13,696 bases of DNA from contig CAYVMP010000016.1 of NCBI GenBank assembly GCA_964452635.1, positions 1 through 13,696 on the forward strand, written 5' to 3'. The notes beneath the pieces are model-generated. The model saw nothing but the letters and a program-made list of their open reading frames with translations, had not been told where the DNA came from and searched no databases. The number at the start of each line of letters is the position of its first letter. Position 1 is the first letter of the stretch. The stretch comes from CAYVMP01 sp964452635. GTDB lineage: Bacteria; Patescibacteriota; Minisyncoccia; Phycocordibacterales; DATDWN01. Shown piece by piece: positions 5,929 to 13,696 of the stretch. The translations under genes were made by a program, and so were the position numbers.

Positions 5929-7191
5929 CTAATAGTAGTTTCTCAACCGATTAATTTTATCGTGTTGGCGAATCTTCTCATGTGCCTTGGCTTCAATCTG
6001 TCGAATACGTTCTCGGGTCACACCGAATTCCTTGCCAACTTCTTCGAGTGTGTGAGTGACACCATCCACGAGACCATGTCTCATTTCTAAAATCCGACGT
6101 TCTTTCTCTGGCAAATCATTGAGAATTTCCTTTACTTGATCTGAAATAATACGTCGAGACGATTCTTGATCTGGAGAGAGTATTTTATCATCCGCAAGAA
6201 AGTCTCCGAGTTTACTTTTACTATCGTCACCATCATCACCGATTGGCGACTCAAGAGATACTGTAGACTGGTCGATTTTCTCAATCGTATACACCTTATC
6301 GACAGTAAGATTCATTTCGGTGGCAATTTCCTCAGGAAGTGGGTCACGTCCGAGATCCTGTGAGAGTCGACGAACAACTTGTTTGTATTTCGCAATCGTT
6401 TCTACCATGTGCACAGGGACACGAATTGTGCGTGACTGATCCGCAAGTGCTCGTGTGATTGCCTGACGAATCCACCATGTTGCATATGTTGAAAATTTAT
6501 ACCCCTTTGTCCAGTCGAATTTATCAACTGCCTTGAACAAACCGAGATTACCCTCTTGAATCAAGTCGAGAAGCGTAAGATCTGCACTTCGCCCCACGTA
6601 TTTCTTAGCAATAGAAACAACCAATCGCAAGTTAGCACGCGCGAGGAGATTCTTTGCTTCTATATCACCGGCCTCAATTCTCTTTGCAAGCTCTTTTTCC
6701 ATACCACCAGAGATGAGAGGATACTGACCAATCTCTTTAAGATACATTTGAATTGAATCGTACGAAGCATCACTTTTACCATATGTGTACTTTTTATTCA
6801 TCAATTCATCAGCAGGGTTTGTCTCGAGAAGTCCTCCCCCTTCCAAAATATCAACTCCCGCAACTGCCAACTTCTCATACAACTCATCGAGAAACGTAAT
6901 ATCTTCCTCAACTGTTGGAAATTCCTTCAAAATCTCATCGTATGTGACATATCCACGATCCTTGCCTTTGTGCAAAAGTTTATCCATTCCCTGATCCTGA
7001 CGATCTGATTTCTTGAGTACTTTCACAGGCACAGCTTTCTGCGCATTCATTGCGAGAGATGATTTGTTTTTCTTTTTTGTACGAGGTTTGGGTACAACGA
7101 TTTTCTTTGCTTTTGCAGGTTTGCGAGTAGCAGGTTTCGGTTTCTTTTTTGTGTGAGTTGTCTTTTTAACTGTTTTTTTATTTTTTTTCAT
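5929..7191 (-). CDS. rpoD: Housekeeping RNA polymerase sigma factor RpoD (sigma-70/SigA)
   Basis: This 420-aa protein is the primary sigma factor, which directs core RNA polymerase to -10/-35 promoters. Region 1.2 starts near Y144-D-S-I-Q-M-Y-L-K-E-I-G. Region 2 holds N187-L-R-L-V-V-S-I-A-K-K-Y, D209-L-I-Q-E-G-N-L-G-L and Y231-K-F-S-T-Y-A-T-W-W-I-R-Q-A-I, the promoter-melting and -10-reading segment. Region 3 follows (A250-D-Q-S-R-T-I-R-V-P-V-H). Region 4 ends with the -35-reading helix-turn-helix near E383-E-V-G-K-E-F-G-V-T-R-E-R-I-R-Q-I-E. Residues 69-116 look like region 1.1; the large non-conserved insert of E. coli sigma-70 is absent. Residues 1-45 are an extremely lysine- and proline-rich tail. 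The start overlaps the end of dnaG by 14 bp within a run of A's, implying one mRNA and coupled translation. Confidence 0.97.
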   Translation of the reverse strand: MKKNKKTVKKTTHTKKKPKPATRKPAKAKKIVVPKPRTKKKNKSSLAMNAQKAVPVKVLKKSDRQDQGMDKLLHKGKDRGYVTYDEILKEFPTVEEDITFLDELYEKLAVAGVDILEGGGLLETNPADELMNKKYTYGKSDASYDSIQMYLKEIGQYPLISGGMEKELAKRIEAGDIEAKNLLARANLRLVVSIAKKYVGRSADLTLLDLIQEGNLGLFKAVDKFDWTKGYKFSTYATWWIRQAITRALADQSRTIRVPVHMVETIAKYKQVVRRLSQDLGRDPLPEEIATEMNLTVDKVYTIEKIDQSTVSLESPIGDDGDDSKSKLGDFLADDKILSPDQESSRRIISDQVKEILNDLPEKERRILEMRHGLVDGVTHTLEEVGKEFGVTRERIRQIEAKAHEKIRQHDKINRLRNYY

Positions 7192-8902
7192 ATTCGTTTT
7201 TTATTTGTTTGATGATATTAATCTTCTGTGAGATTCGCTGACATTCCTCTAAATATTTCAAAACGAGAGCACTGTCACGCTGTTGTTCTGCTTTCTGTAA
7301 CTGCACCATCATTTCATTCAATTCTCGTTTCAAATATTCTTCCTCTAATCCATTCATGAGTTCCTCCGCCTCGTGGAGTAAATGTGTAGTGTTATTATAG
7401 TAACTTTCTATCTCAAATAGCAATGCCTCTTTTCCCTTTTCAAATACTGTAACCAATGTCTCATACCTATCTTTTAAAATATCTCGTGCACGTTTTTCAT
7501 AATCCACCACATTAAAAGCTGGCGGACTGCTTTCTTTTTGCCACATAATAATCCCGATTACCTTTTTCTCAATGGAATCTATTCTGTTTGTTTTCTCAAC
7601 AGAAGATTGTTTCTGCGAAACTGGAGATGGTGTACTTGCACTCACATGTTTCAAATCTTCCCAGAGTGCCTCCTCTTTTATAAATAACTTCTGGGCAATA
7701 CTTTTTATGAAATGTGCTCGCTCAATTGAACTCGTGAGGAGTGCAACATATGGAAGCACATGTATTCGCACCTCATTGCCAAGCTCACGTGAGTCATGAC
7801 CCTGCTCTATGAGCGAATCCGTGTAGAAATCAATAATGTGTTTTGCGTGAGCGAGTCTCTCTTTCAAATCATGTGGGTTTTCCAAAGCAAGGTCAGCAGG
7901 ATCTTTTCCAGTAGGGAGAGTCACCACCTTGAGCTCCATTCCAAGTGACAATGCAAGCCGAGCACTCCTGTCTGACGCAGCAAAACCCGCACTATCTCCA
8001 TCAAACGCCATGATGATTCGGTTTGAGAGACGACGAAGTTTTACCAAATGATCCGACGTGAGTGCTGTGCCAGAAGATGCAACAGTGTTTGAAATACCCA
8101 CCTGATGCATCATGACGAGATCCATCTGTCCTTCAACAAGTACCGAGTAGTTTTTTATTCTAATATCCTTTTTCGCCAAATCCAAGCCGAACAGTATTTC
8201 TGATTTATTAAAGAGTTCAGTTTCTGGACTATTCAAATACTTTGGAGACTTATCGTCTGCCACCAAAATGCGTCCAGAAAAACCGACGACACGCCCCGTC
8301 GAATCTGCAATAGGAAACATGATACGTCCGCGAAATGTATCGTAATATGTGTCAGTTGTTCCCTCTTTACGTTTTATGAGACCAACTGCGTACATCTGTG
8401 CTGGTGTGACACCTTTTGAGAGGAGAAAATCATAGAGTGATCTCCATTCGTGTGGTGCATACCCGACTTTAAAATCACGAAGTGTATCGGGTGTCACCCC
8501 ACGATGTTCCATATACTTTTGTGCTTCTGGAGTTTCAGTAAATTTTTTCTGGTAGAAAAAATTAGCCTGTTCCAACACACCGTACTGTATCTCTGTTTCT
8601 GTTTTATCCTTTCGGTCGAATGTATCGAGTTCTATACCAGCCCGCAGAGCAAGCATTTTGAGCGCACCAATAAAGTCCACCCCCTCAAACTCCTGAACGA
8701 AAGTAAAAATATCACCCTTAGCATGACAGCCGAAACAGTAATATGAATTTCGATCTGGTGATACGAAAAAGGAAGGCGTCCGTTCATTATGAAATGGACA
8801 CCTGCCTTTAAAGTTTGTACCTGCTCGCTCAAGCTGAATGTATGAGGATACGAGCGTAACAATGTCTATTTTTGATTTGATTTGATCGACTGATGAGCTC
8901 AT
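7178..8902 (-). CDS. dnaG: DNA primase DnaG
   Basis: This 574-aa protein synthesises the RNA primers that start replication. The N-terminal CHC2 zinc-binding domain has C35-P-F-H38 and C56-F-G-C59. The catalytic core carries K145-V-G-Y-A-P, the RGRIMFPI region (191-198), and the TOPRIM acidic residues E257-G-Q-M-D261 and D301-G-D303-S-A-G. D334-P-A-D sits near the end of the core. The C-terminal third (about 430-574) is helical and charged, weakly conserved, and would contact the replicative helicase DnaB. The protein is slightly shorter than typical DnaG. It is followed by rpoD with a 14-bp overlap, as in the rpsU-dnaG-rpoD arrangement. The ATG at 8902 has no Shine-Dalgarno; a TATGCT about 21 nt upstream is a weak -10 candidate. 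Confidence 0.97.
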   Translation of the reverse strand: MSSSVDQIKSKIDIVTLVSSYIQLERAGTNFKGRCPFHNERTPSFFVSPDRNSYYCFGCHAKGDIFTFVQEFEGVDFIGALKMLALRAGIELDTFDRKDKTETEIQYGVLEQANFFYQKKFTETPEAQKYMEHRGVTPDTLRDFKVGYAPHEWRSLYDFLLSKGVTPAQMYAVGLIKRKEGTTDTYYDTFRGRIMFPIADSTGRVVGFSGRILVADDKSPKYLNSPETELFNKSEILFGLDLAKKDIRIKNYSVLVEGQMDLVMMHQVGISNTVASSGTALTSDHLVKLRRLSNRIIMAFDGDSAGFAASDRSARLALSLGMELKVVTLPTGKDPADLALENPHDLKERLAHAKHIIDFYTDSLIEQGHDSRELGNEVRIHVLPYVALLTSSIERAHFIKSIAQKLFIKEEALWEDLKHVSASTPSPVSQKQSSVEKTNRIDSIEKKVIGIIMWQKESSPPAFNVVDYEKRARDILKDRYETLVTVFEKGKEALLFEIESYYNNTTHLLHEAEELMNGLEEEYLKRELNEMMVQLQKAEQQRDSALVLKYLEECQRISQKINIIKQIKNEYEKK

Positions 8903-8948
8903 AGTGTGAAAGAGTTACCCAACAGCATACCCAGAAATCTCTTTCTCG

Positions 8949-9083
8949 ACACATACTCTTTTGGAAAAAGTGAACACTTACTTCGCGCTCGGAACTCAAG
9001 AAAACAAAGCATTTTCTCGTGTTCCATCACTCGAAAACTGTTGTTTTCTAAGTCCCTGCGCGATGTTCCAAAAGAGCATGTGT
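8949..9083 (-). repeat. Long rod-like hairpin between rpoC and dnaG
   Basis: Four nested stems span this gap: 8949-8966 with 9066-9083 (18 bp, one exception), 8983-8988 with 9058-9063 (TCGCGC/GCGCGA), 8991-8996 with 9051-9056, and 8999-9007 with 9041-9049 (AGAAAACAA/TTGTTTTCT), closed by a smaller internal hairpin. The two exceptions, 8955/9077 and 8993/9054, are A/C in plus-strand RNA but become U-G pairs in the minus-strand RNA. The minus strand is the direction of rpoC and dnaG transcription. It could be a terminator or processing site for the rpoBC mRNA, part of the dnaG leader, or a mobile palindromic element. There is no clear T-run after it. It accounts for most of the 205-bp rpoC-dnaG gap; nothing else is evident there. 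Confidence 0.75.
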
Positions 9084-9107
9084 ACTCGACGAGATTTTTT
9101 TGAACCC

Positions 9108-12100
9108 TTATCGTTCCTCTGGATACTCAACAACACGTGTCTGTCTCAAATTTTCAATCATTTTTGCTTTTTGACTTCCCTTAAATCCAGTACCTGCAGG
9201 AATAAGTCGTCCGAGAATAACATTTTCCATCAATCCTGAAAGTTCATCGTTGTTACCACGAATCGCAGATGAGATGAGCATTCGAGTTGTGTGTTGGAAT
9301 GATGCTGATGCAAGGAAACTCTTACGTGAGAGTGATACATCTGTGATACCCATCACCACACCCTCTGCCTTTGCTTCCTCCTTGCCCATTTCACGCACTC
9401 GATTATTTTCCTCAACGAGGAAAGCTGTTTCTACAACATCACCAGCTGAGAATACAGTATCGCCAGCACTCTTGATTTTCTTTCGAGCAAACATTTGTCG
9501 CACGATAGTTTCGATGTGTTTACGAGACACTGTCTCTCCTTGAAGTTCGTATGGTTTATTGATTTCTCGAATGATGTATTCGATTGTTTTCTCACGACCT
9601 GCATACATAAAGAGTTCATCAATATCTGCAGAACCATCAGTAATAATCTGACCCTTCTTGACCTCATCTCCAACACGAACAAGGATCACTCGGTTAAACG
9701 ACACAGAATACTCGATTGTGTCTTTAGTTTTTGATCGATCTTCGATGACAGGAGTGATTGTGATGAGTTTTTCCTTATCACTAATTTTGATATCAGTTAC
9801 TGTACCAGAAACAGATGACACCACTGCAGGACTCTTTGGTTTTCGTTTCTCAAACAATTCTTCAACACGAGGAAGACCTTGAGTGATGTCTCCACCAACT
9901 GACGCAGTACCTCCCGCGTGGAATGTACGCATCGTCAACTGTGTTCCCGGTTCACCGATTGCCTGTCCTGCAACTGTTCCAACTGCTTCACCAAGCTCAA
10001 CAATTTTATTTTTTCCAAGATCCGCACCGTAACATTTTACACAAATACCATTGAGTGTTTTACATGCAAGTGGTGAACGAACAGAAACAGAAATCACACC
10101 AGCAGATTCGATTGACTGTGCCTCTTTCTTAGTAAGAAAATGATCCTTCTTGAAGAGTACTGTACCGTCTGGAGCAACAACATCAGCAGACAAGAATCGT
10201 CCCTTGATATGTTTTGCAATTGATATTTCCATATCTGATGCAGATTTTTTATCAATGATGATTCCCTCCTTAGTACCACAATCCTCTTCTGTAATGATTG
10301 TGTCCTGCGCCACAACGAACAATTTTCGAGTCAAATATCCCGCTTTTGCTGTGTTGAGCGCTGTATCAGTCAAACCTTTTCGAGAACCGTGTGTAGTAAT
10401 GAAGTATTCGAGTGGAGTCAATCCTTCCTTTGAACATGAAAGAATTGGGAATTCAATAGTCTCACCTGCTGTGTTTGTAATGAGACCTTTCATACCTGCC
10501 ATCTGTGTAATGTTACTCATCGAACCTCGCGCTCGTGAGAGTACCATATCTGCTACTGATCCATTCTTTGGAAGTGTTGCCGGCATCAATTTTTCAACGT
10601 CTGCCTTTGCACCGTGCCAAATCTCGGTTGTCTGTCGCATTCGCTCTTCCTTTGAAATAAGCCCCGCATTGAAGTGCTCGATAACTGACTCAGCCTTTCC
10701 TTTGGCCTGTTCAATAACTCCTTTTTTGCCTTCTGGAATCATCACGTCATCAAGACCCCATGTAACACCCGACTTAGTTGCATATCTGAATCCGAAGTTT
10801 TTGATTTTATCAATGATTGGAGGAACATTTTCAATACCATATTTCTCAATCAAATCATCAACAAGAAGAGCGATTTTTTTCAAATCAACTTCATTGTTAA
10901 TAAACGGATAGTCCTGTGGCAAAACTGAGTTAAAGAGAAGTCGTCCGACAGTAGTCTCAAAAAGAGTGCCTCCGAACTGAGCATACTTCACAGAGTCTGT
11001 AGGAAGTACTTTGATCTTCGCACGGAATGATACCGCACCGAACCCATACGCAGTGATAGCAGCATTTGGTGTCTGGAAGACTTTTCCTTCACCTGTATCT
11101 CCTGCAACATCCTTGGTCATCCAGTAACATCCAAGTACAATATCGAGCATTTTTGCAGAGACAGTAGGATCACCAGAACCCGGTTTCAAAATGTTTTTAT
11201 CTGACGCCATAATCTCACGAGCTTCGAGTTGTGCCTCGTCTGAAAGTGGAACGTGTACCGCCATTTGGTCACCGTCGAAGTCTGCGTTGAACGCTGAACA
11301 CACGAGTGGGTGAAGCTGGATTGCATTACCTTCAATAAGTATCGGCTGGAATGCCTGAATACCAAGTCGGTGCAATGTTGGTGCTCGGTTAAGCAACACG
11401 TATTTATTTTTAATTACATCTTCAAGAATCGCCCACACTTCTGGGATTCCGTCTTCGATTAGTTTTGACGCACCGCGGATATTGTAAGACAACTCTTTCT
11501 GGAGAAGCTGTGCAATAACAAAGGGTTTAAACAATTCAAGTGCCATGTGTTTTGGAAGTCCACACTGACTCAAACTCAAATCTGGACCCACAACGATTAC
11601 AGAACGTCCTGAGTAGTCAACACGTTTACCGAGCAAGTTTTGTCGGAAAATACCACGCTTTCCCTTGAGATTGTCAGCGATTGACTTAAGTGGTCGTCGC
11701 TGACTTGGGTTCACTGCACTACCTGCATTGCCGTGTCGAATCGAGTTATCGATGAGTGCATCGACTGCTTCCTGAAGAATTCTTTTTTCGTTACGCAAAA
11801 TAACATCAGGAGCGTGAATTTCCTTGAGCTTTTTGAGACGATTGTTTCGGTTGATAACCCGTCGATACAAATCGTTTACATCGGATGTTGCATATCGTCC
11901 ACCGTCGAGTGGAACCATTGGACGAAGTGCTGGTGGAATAACCGGAATATCAGTAAGAAACATCCATTCTGGTCGAGTACCTGAGTGCAACATTGCAGAC
12001 AGAGTGGCGATTCTTTTACTAATACGTCCTGCTTCGATTGATGTTGCCTTTGCAAGCTCTGCTTCAAGCTGTCCAAGGAGTTTTGCAACGTCGATTTTTT

Positions 12101-12773
12101 TGAAAATAGAATAAATTGCTTCAGCACCAATTCCTGCTTCGAACATTGTGCCGTATTTCATACCGTAGTTGTGGTACAGGACTTCATCAAGCACAACACC
12201 TTCCTGTATTGATTCAATTTCTCGTTTTGCATTGAGAAGCATTTCTTTAACAGCTTCCTTGGTTTTTTCATCCTGCAATGATTTGATTTTTGCTTTGTAT
12301 TCAGAATCCAAATCTTTAAGATATCGTGTTCTGTCTTCCTCAGAAACCTTTGTAACAATGTACCCTGCAAAGTAAATTACCTTTTCCAAATCAGCTGTTG
12401 GAATACCGAGTACCTGACTGATACGTGATGGCATTGATTTCAAAAACCAGATGTGTGAGACAGGAGATGCGAGTTCAATGTGACCCATTCTCTCTCGACG
12501 AACGATTGAGCGAGTGATTTCAACTCCACATTTTTCACACACAATACCCTTGTATCGAATACCTCGGTACTTTCCACAGTAACACTCGTAGTCCTTGTCT
12601 GGACCGAAAATTTTCTCGTCAAAGAGACCTGACTTCTCACTTCTCTGTGTACGATAGTTGATTGTTTCTGGTTTTGTAACCTCACCAAATGACCACTCCT
12701 TGATACGATCTGGAGACGCAAGTGTCAGAGAGATTGTCTCAAAATCATGTATGTTTTTTGTTTTTGTTTTCAT
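9108..12773 (-). CDS. rpoC: DNA-directed RNA polymerase subunit beta' (RpoC)
   Basis: This 1221-aa protein is the beta' subunit, which forms the clamp and contributes the catalytic magnesium site. The N-terminal zinc ribbon has C64-x-C66 and C79-x-x-C82. The catalytic loop N496-A-D498-F-D500-G-D502 carries the three aspartates that bind Mg2+. The bridge-helix region follows (about 780-815, with H795-G-S-R-K-G-L-T-D-T-A). A second zinc site is formed by C832, C904, C911 and C914, and the trigger-loop region contains G940-E-P-G-T-Q-L-T-M-R-T-F-H. The length is at the short end for beta', lacking the large lineage-specific insertions of proteobacteria. It starts 24 bp after the rpoB stop, without a Shine-Dalgarno, so it is almost certainly cotranscribed with rpoB. 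Confidence 0.98.
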   Translation of the reverse strand: MKTKTKNIHDFETISLTLASPDRIKEWSFGEVTKPETINYRTQRSEKSGLFDEKIFGPDKDYECYCGKYRGIRYKGIVCEKCGVEITRSIVRRERMGHIELASPVSHIWFLKSMPSRISQVLGIPTADLEKVIYFAGYIVTKVSEEDRTRYLKDLDSEYKAKIKSLQDEKTKEAVKEMLLNAKREIESIQEGVVLDEVLYHNYGMKYGTMFEAGIGAEAIYSIFKKIDVAKLLGQLEAELAKATSIEAGRISKRIATLSAMLHSGTRPEWMFLTDIPVIPPALRPMVPLDGGRYATSDVNDLYRRVINRNNRLKKLKEIHAPDVILRNEKRILQEAVDALIDNSIRHGNAGSAVNPSQRRPLKSIADNLKGKRGIFRQNLLGKRVDYSGRSVIVVGPDLSLSQCGLPKHMALELFKPFVIAQLLQKELSYNIRGASKLIEDGIPEVWAILEDVIKNKYVLLNRAPTLHRLGIQAFQPILIEGNAIQLHPLVCSAFNADFDGDQMAVHVPLSDEAQLEAREIMASDKNILKPGSGDPTVSAKMLDIVLGCYWMTKDVAGDTGEGKVFQTPNAAITAYGFGAVSFRAKIKVLPTDSVKYAQFGGTLFETTVGRLLFNSVLPQDYPFINNEVDLKKIALLVDDLIEKYGIENVPPIIDKIKNFGFRYATKSGVTWGLDDVMIPEGKKGVIEQAKGKAESVIEHFNAGLISKEERMRQTTEIWHGAKADVEKLMPATLPKNGSVADMVLSRARGSMSNITQMAGMKGLITNTAGETIEFPILSCSKEGLTPLEYFITTHGSRKGLTDTALNTAKAGYLTRKLFVVAQDTIITEEDCGTKEGIIIDKKSASDMEISIAKHIKGRFLSADVVAPDGTVLFKKDHFLTKKEAQSIESAGVISVSVRSPLACKTLNGICVKCYGADLGKNKIVELGEAVGTVAGQAIGEPGTQLTMRTFHAGGTASVGGDITQGLPRVEELFEKRKPKSPAVVSSVSGTVTDIKISDKEKLITITPVIEDRSKTKDTIEYSVSFNRVILVRVGDEVKKGQIITDGSADIDELFMYAGREKTIEYIIREINKPYELQGETVSRKHIETIVRQMFARKKIKSAGDTVFSAGDVVETAFLVEENNRVREMGKEEAKAEGVVMGITDVSLSRKSFLASASFQHTTRMLISSAIRGNNDELSGLMENVILGRLIPAGTGFKGSQKAKMIENLRQTRVVEYPEER

Positions 12774-12797
12774 GGTTTTAAAATAAATGAATTATGA

Positions 12798-13696
12798 TTA
12801 CTGATTCAATCCGTCTGATAATCTGTCGCCCATGGGAGCATTTTTCTTGATTTGAACATCAAGCGCAAGTCCTCGAAGGTTATTGAGGAGTACGTTGAAC
12901 GATGCAGGTGTGTTCAACTCTGTAATCGGCAATCCCTTAACGATTGCATCGAATGCAGCTGATCGACCAGTGATGTCATCTGATTTAATGGTCAAAATTT
13001 CCTGCAATGTGTGCGCCGCTCCGTGACCCAACAGTGCCCACACTTCCATTTCTCCAAATCGCTGACCTCCGTTCTGGGCCTTTCCTCCAAGTGGTTGCTG
13101 AGTGATGAGAGAGTATGGACCAATACTTCGCATGTGGATTTTGTCCTCTACCATGTGGTGAAGTTTCAAAATATACATGTATCCAACGGCAATATCCTTT
13201 TCGAATGCCTCACCTGTACGTCCATCAAAAAGTTTCATTTTTCCTGTTTCAGAAAATCCTGCCTGCTTGAGTTCTGATTTGATTTCGTCGCCAGTTGCAC
13301 CTGCAAACGCTGGGACAATAGCCTGATAGCCAAGTGTGTGTGCTGCGAGACCCAAGTGCAATTCCAAAATCTGTCCCAAGTTCATACGTGATGGCACACC
13401 AAGCGGTGTAAGAATCACATCGATTGGAGTTCCATCTGCCATGTATGGCATGTCTTCTTCTGGAAGAATTCGAGAAATAACACCTTTGTTTCCGTGTCGT
13501 CCCGCGAGTTTGTCTCCCACTGATACATTTCGAAGTTGTGCAACTTCAATGTGAATTCGTTTAATGATTCCACTTTCGAGTTTGTCGCCCTTTTCACGAG
13601 AGAATATCTGAACTTTGATAACTCGTCCTCGTTTACCACCCTCCATTCTCTTTGATGTATCCTTTACATCTCGTGCTTTCTCTCCGAAAAGTGATC
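12798..13696 (-). CDS. rpoB: RNA polymerase subunit beta (RpoB), C-terminal part, cut by window edge
   Basis: The frame is open to the right edge; the first complete codon is at 13694, so about 299 C-terminal residues are seen and the N-terminal part lies outside. The sequence before the internal methionine at 13646 reads L-F-G-E-K-A-R-D-V-K-D-T-S, a conserved RpoB stretch, so that methionine is not the start. Diagnostic motifs follow: G-D-K-L-A-G-R-H-G-N-K-G-V-I-S near the active site, the P-Y-M-A-D-G-T-P-I-D segment, G-G-K-A-Q-N-G-G-Q-R-F-G-E-M-E-V-W-A-L, and the C-terminal anchor P-A-S-F-N-V-L-L. Beta forms the other pincer of the polymerase and contacts RNA and incoming nucleotide. rpoC follows after 24 bp. 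Confidence 0.97.
   Translation of the reverse strand, partial: SLFGEKARDVKDTSKRMEGGKRGRVIKVQIFSREKGDKLESGIIKRIHIEVAQLRNVSVGDKLAGRHGNKGVISRILPEEDMPYMADGTPIDVILTPLGVPSRMNLGQILELHLGLAAHTLGYQAIVPAFAGATGDEIKSELKQAGFSETGKMKLFDGRTGEAFEKDIAVGYMYILKLHHMVEDKIHMRSIGPYSLITQQPLGGKAQNGGQRFGEMEVWALLGHGAAHTLQEILTIKSDDITGRSAAFDAIVKGLPITELNTPASFNVLLNNLRGLALDVQIKKNAPMGDRLSDGLNQ

Noticed and set aside
8903..9107. CRISPR array or integron attC site in the rpoC-dnaG gap
   Set aside because: There are no regularly spaced direct repeats. The palindrome lacks recognisable attC core boxes, and no integrase or cassette gene is nearby.
10150..10911. 253-codon open frame antisense to rpoC
   Set aside because: It is a shadow of rpoC codon bias; the translation resembles no protein and rpoC is fully intact.

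Overview
The window reads as a piece of a bacterial chromosome with compact, moderately AT-rich DNA, most likely from the Candidate Phyla Radiation (Patescibacteria, Parcubacteria-like). That placement is inference. It rests on a short RNA polymerase beta' subunit (1221 aa), a lysine-rich tail on the housekeeping sigma factor, a long UvrD-type helicase fused to a Fe-S nuclease, tightly packed genes, and almost no Shine-Dalgarno sequences. The genetic code looks standard: the first gene stops at TGA and no long gene needs UGA read through.

Layout. At 18-599 (+) lies a small DEDD-type 3'-5' exonuclease. From 600 to 1267 there is no ordinary gene. This stretch holds a perfect 32-bp inverted repeat (611-734) with a small terminator in its loop, then a GC-rich run of strong hairpins (793-1127). 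The hairpin run is best explained as a minus-strand RNA made from a good sigma-70 promoter (TTGACA-16-TATACT at 1171-1198). Near its 5' end it carries a 22-codon reading frame with an unusually strong ribosome-binding site. I could not assign this RNA to a known family. uppP (minus) and a membrane-anchored DsbA-like thiol oxidoreductase (plus) then diverge from a 51-bp gap.

From 2939 to the right edge every gene is on the minus strand and belongs to core information processing. In transcription order these are rpoB (cut by the window edge), rpoC, a 205-bp gap with a long rod-like hairpin, dnaG, rpoD overlapping it by 14 bp, and a UvrD-family helicase-nuclease 47 bp further on. dnaG-rpoD resembles the core of the macromolecular-synthesis operon (rpsU-dnaG-rpoD) of well-studied bacteria, without rpsU at its usual place and with a repair helicase-nuclease added behind it. 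A 16-bp-stem terminator at 2899-2940 separates the convergent DsbA-like and helicase genes.

The protein genes are conventional. The most unusual material is non-coding: the minus-strand RNA locus at about 793-1163 and the two large palindromic elements (611-734 and 8949-9083). These two share the 12-mer GATGTTCCAAAA at the inner edge of one arm.
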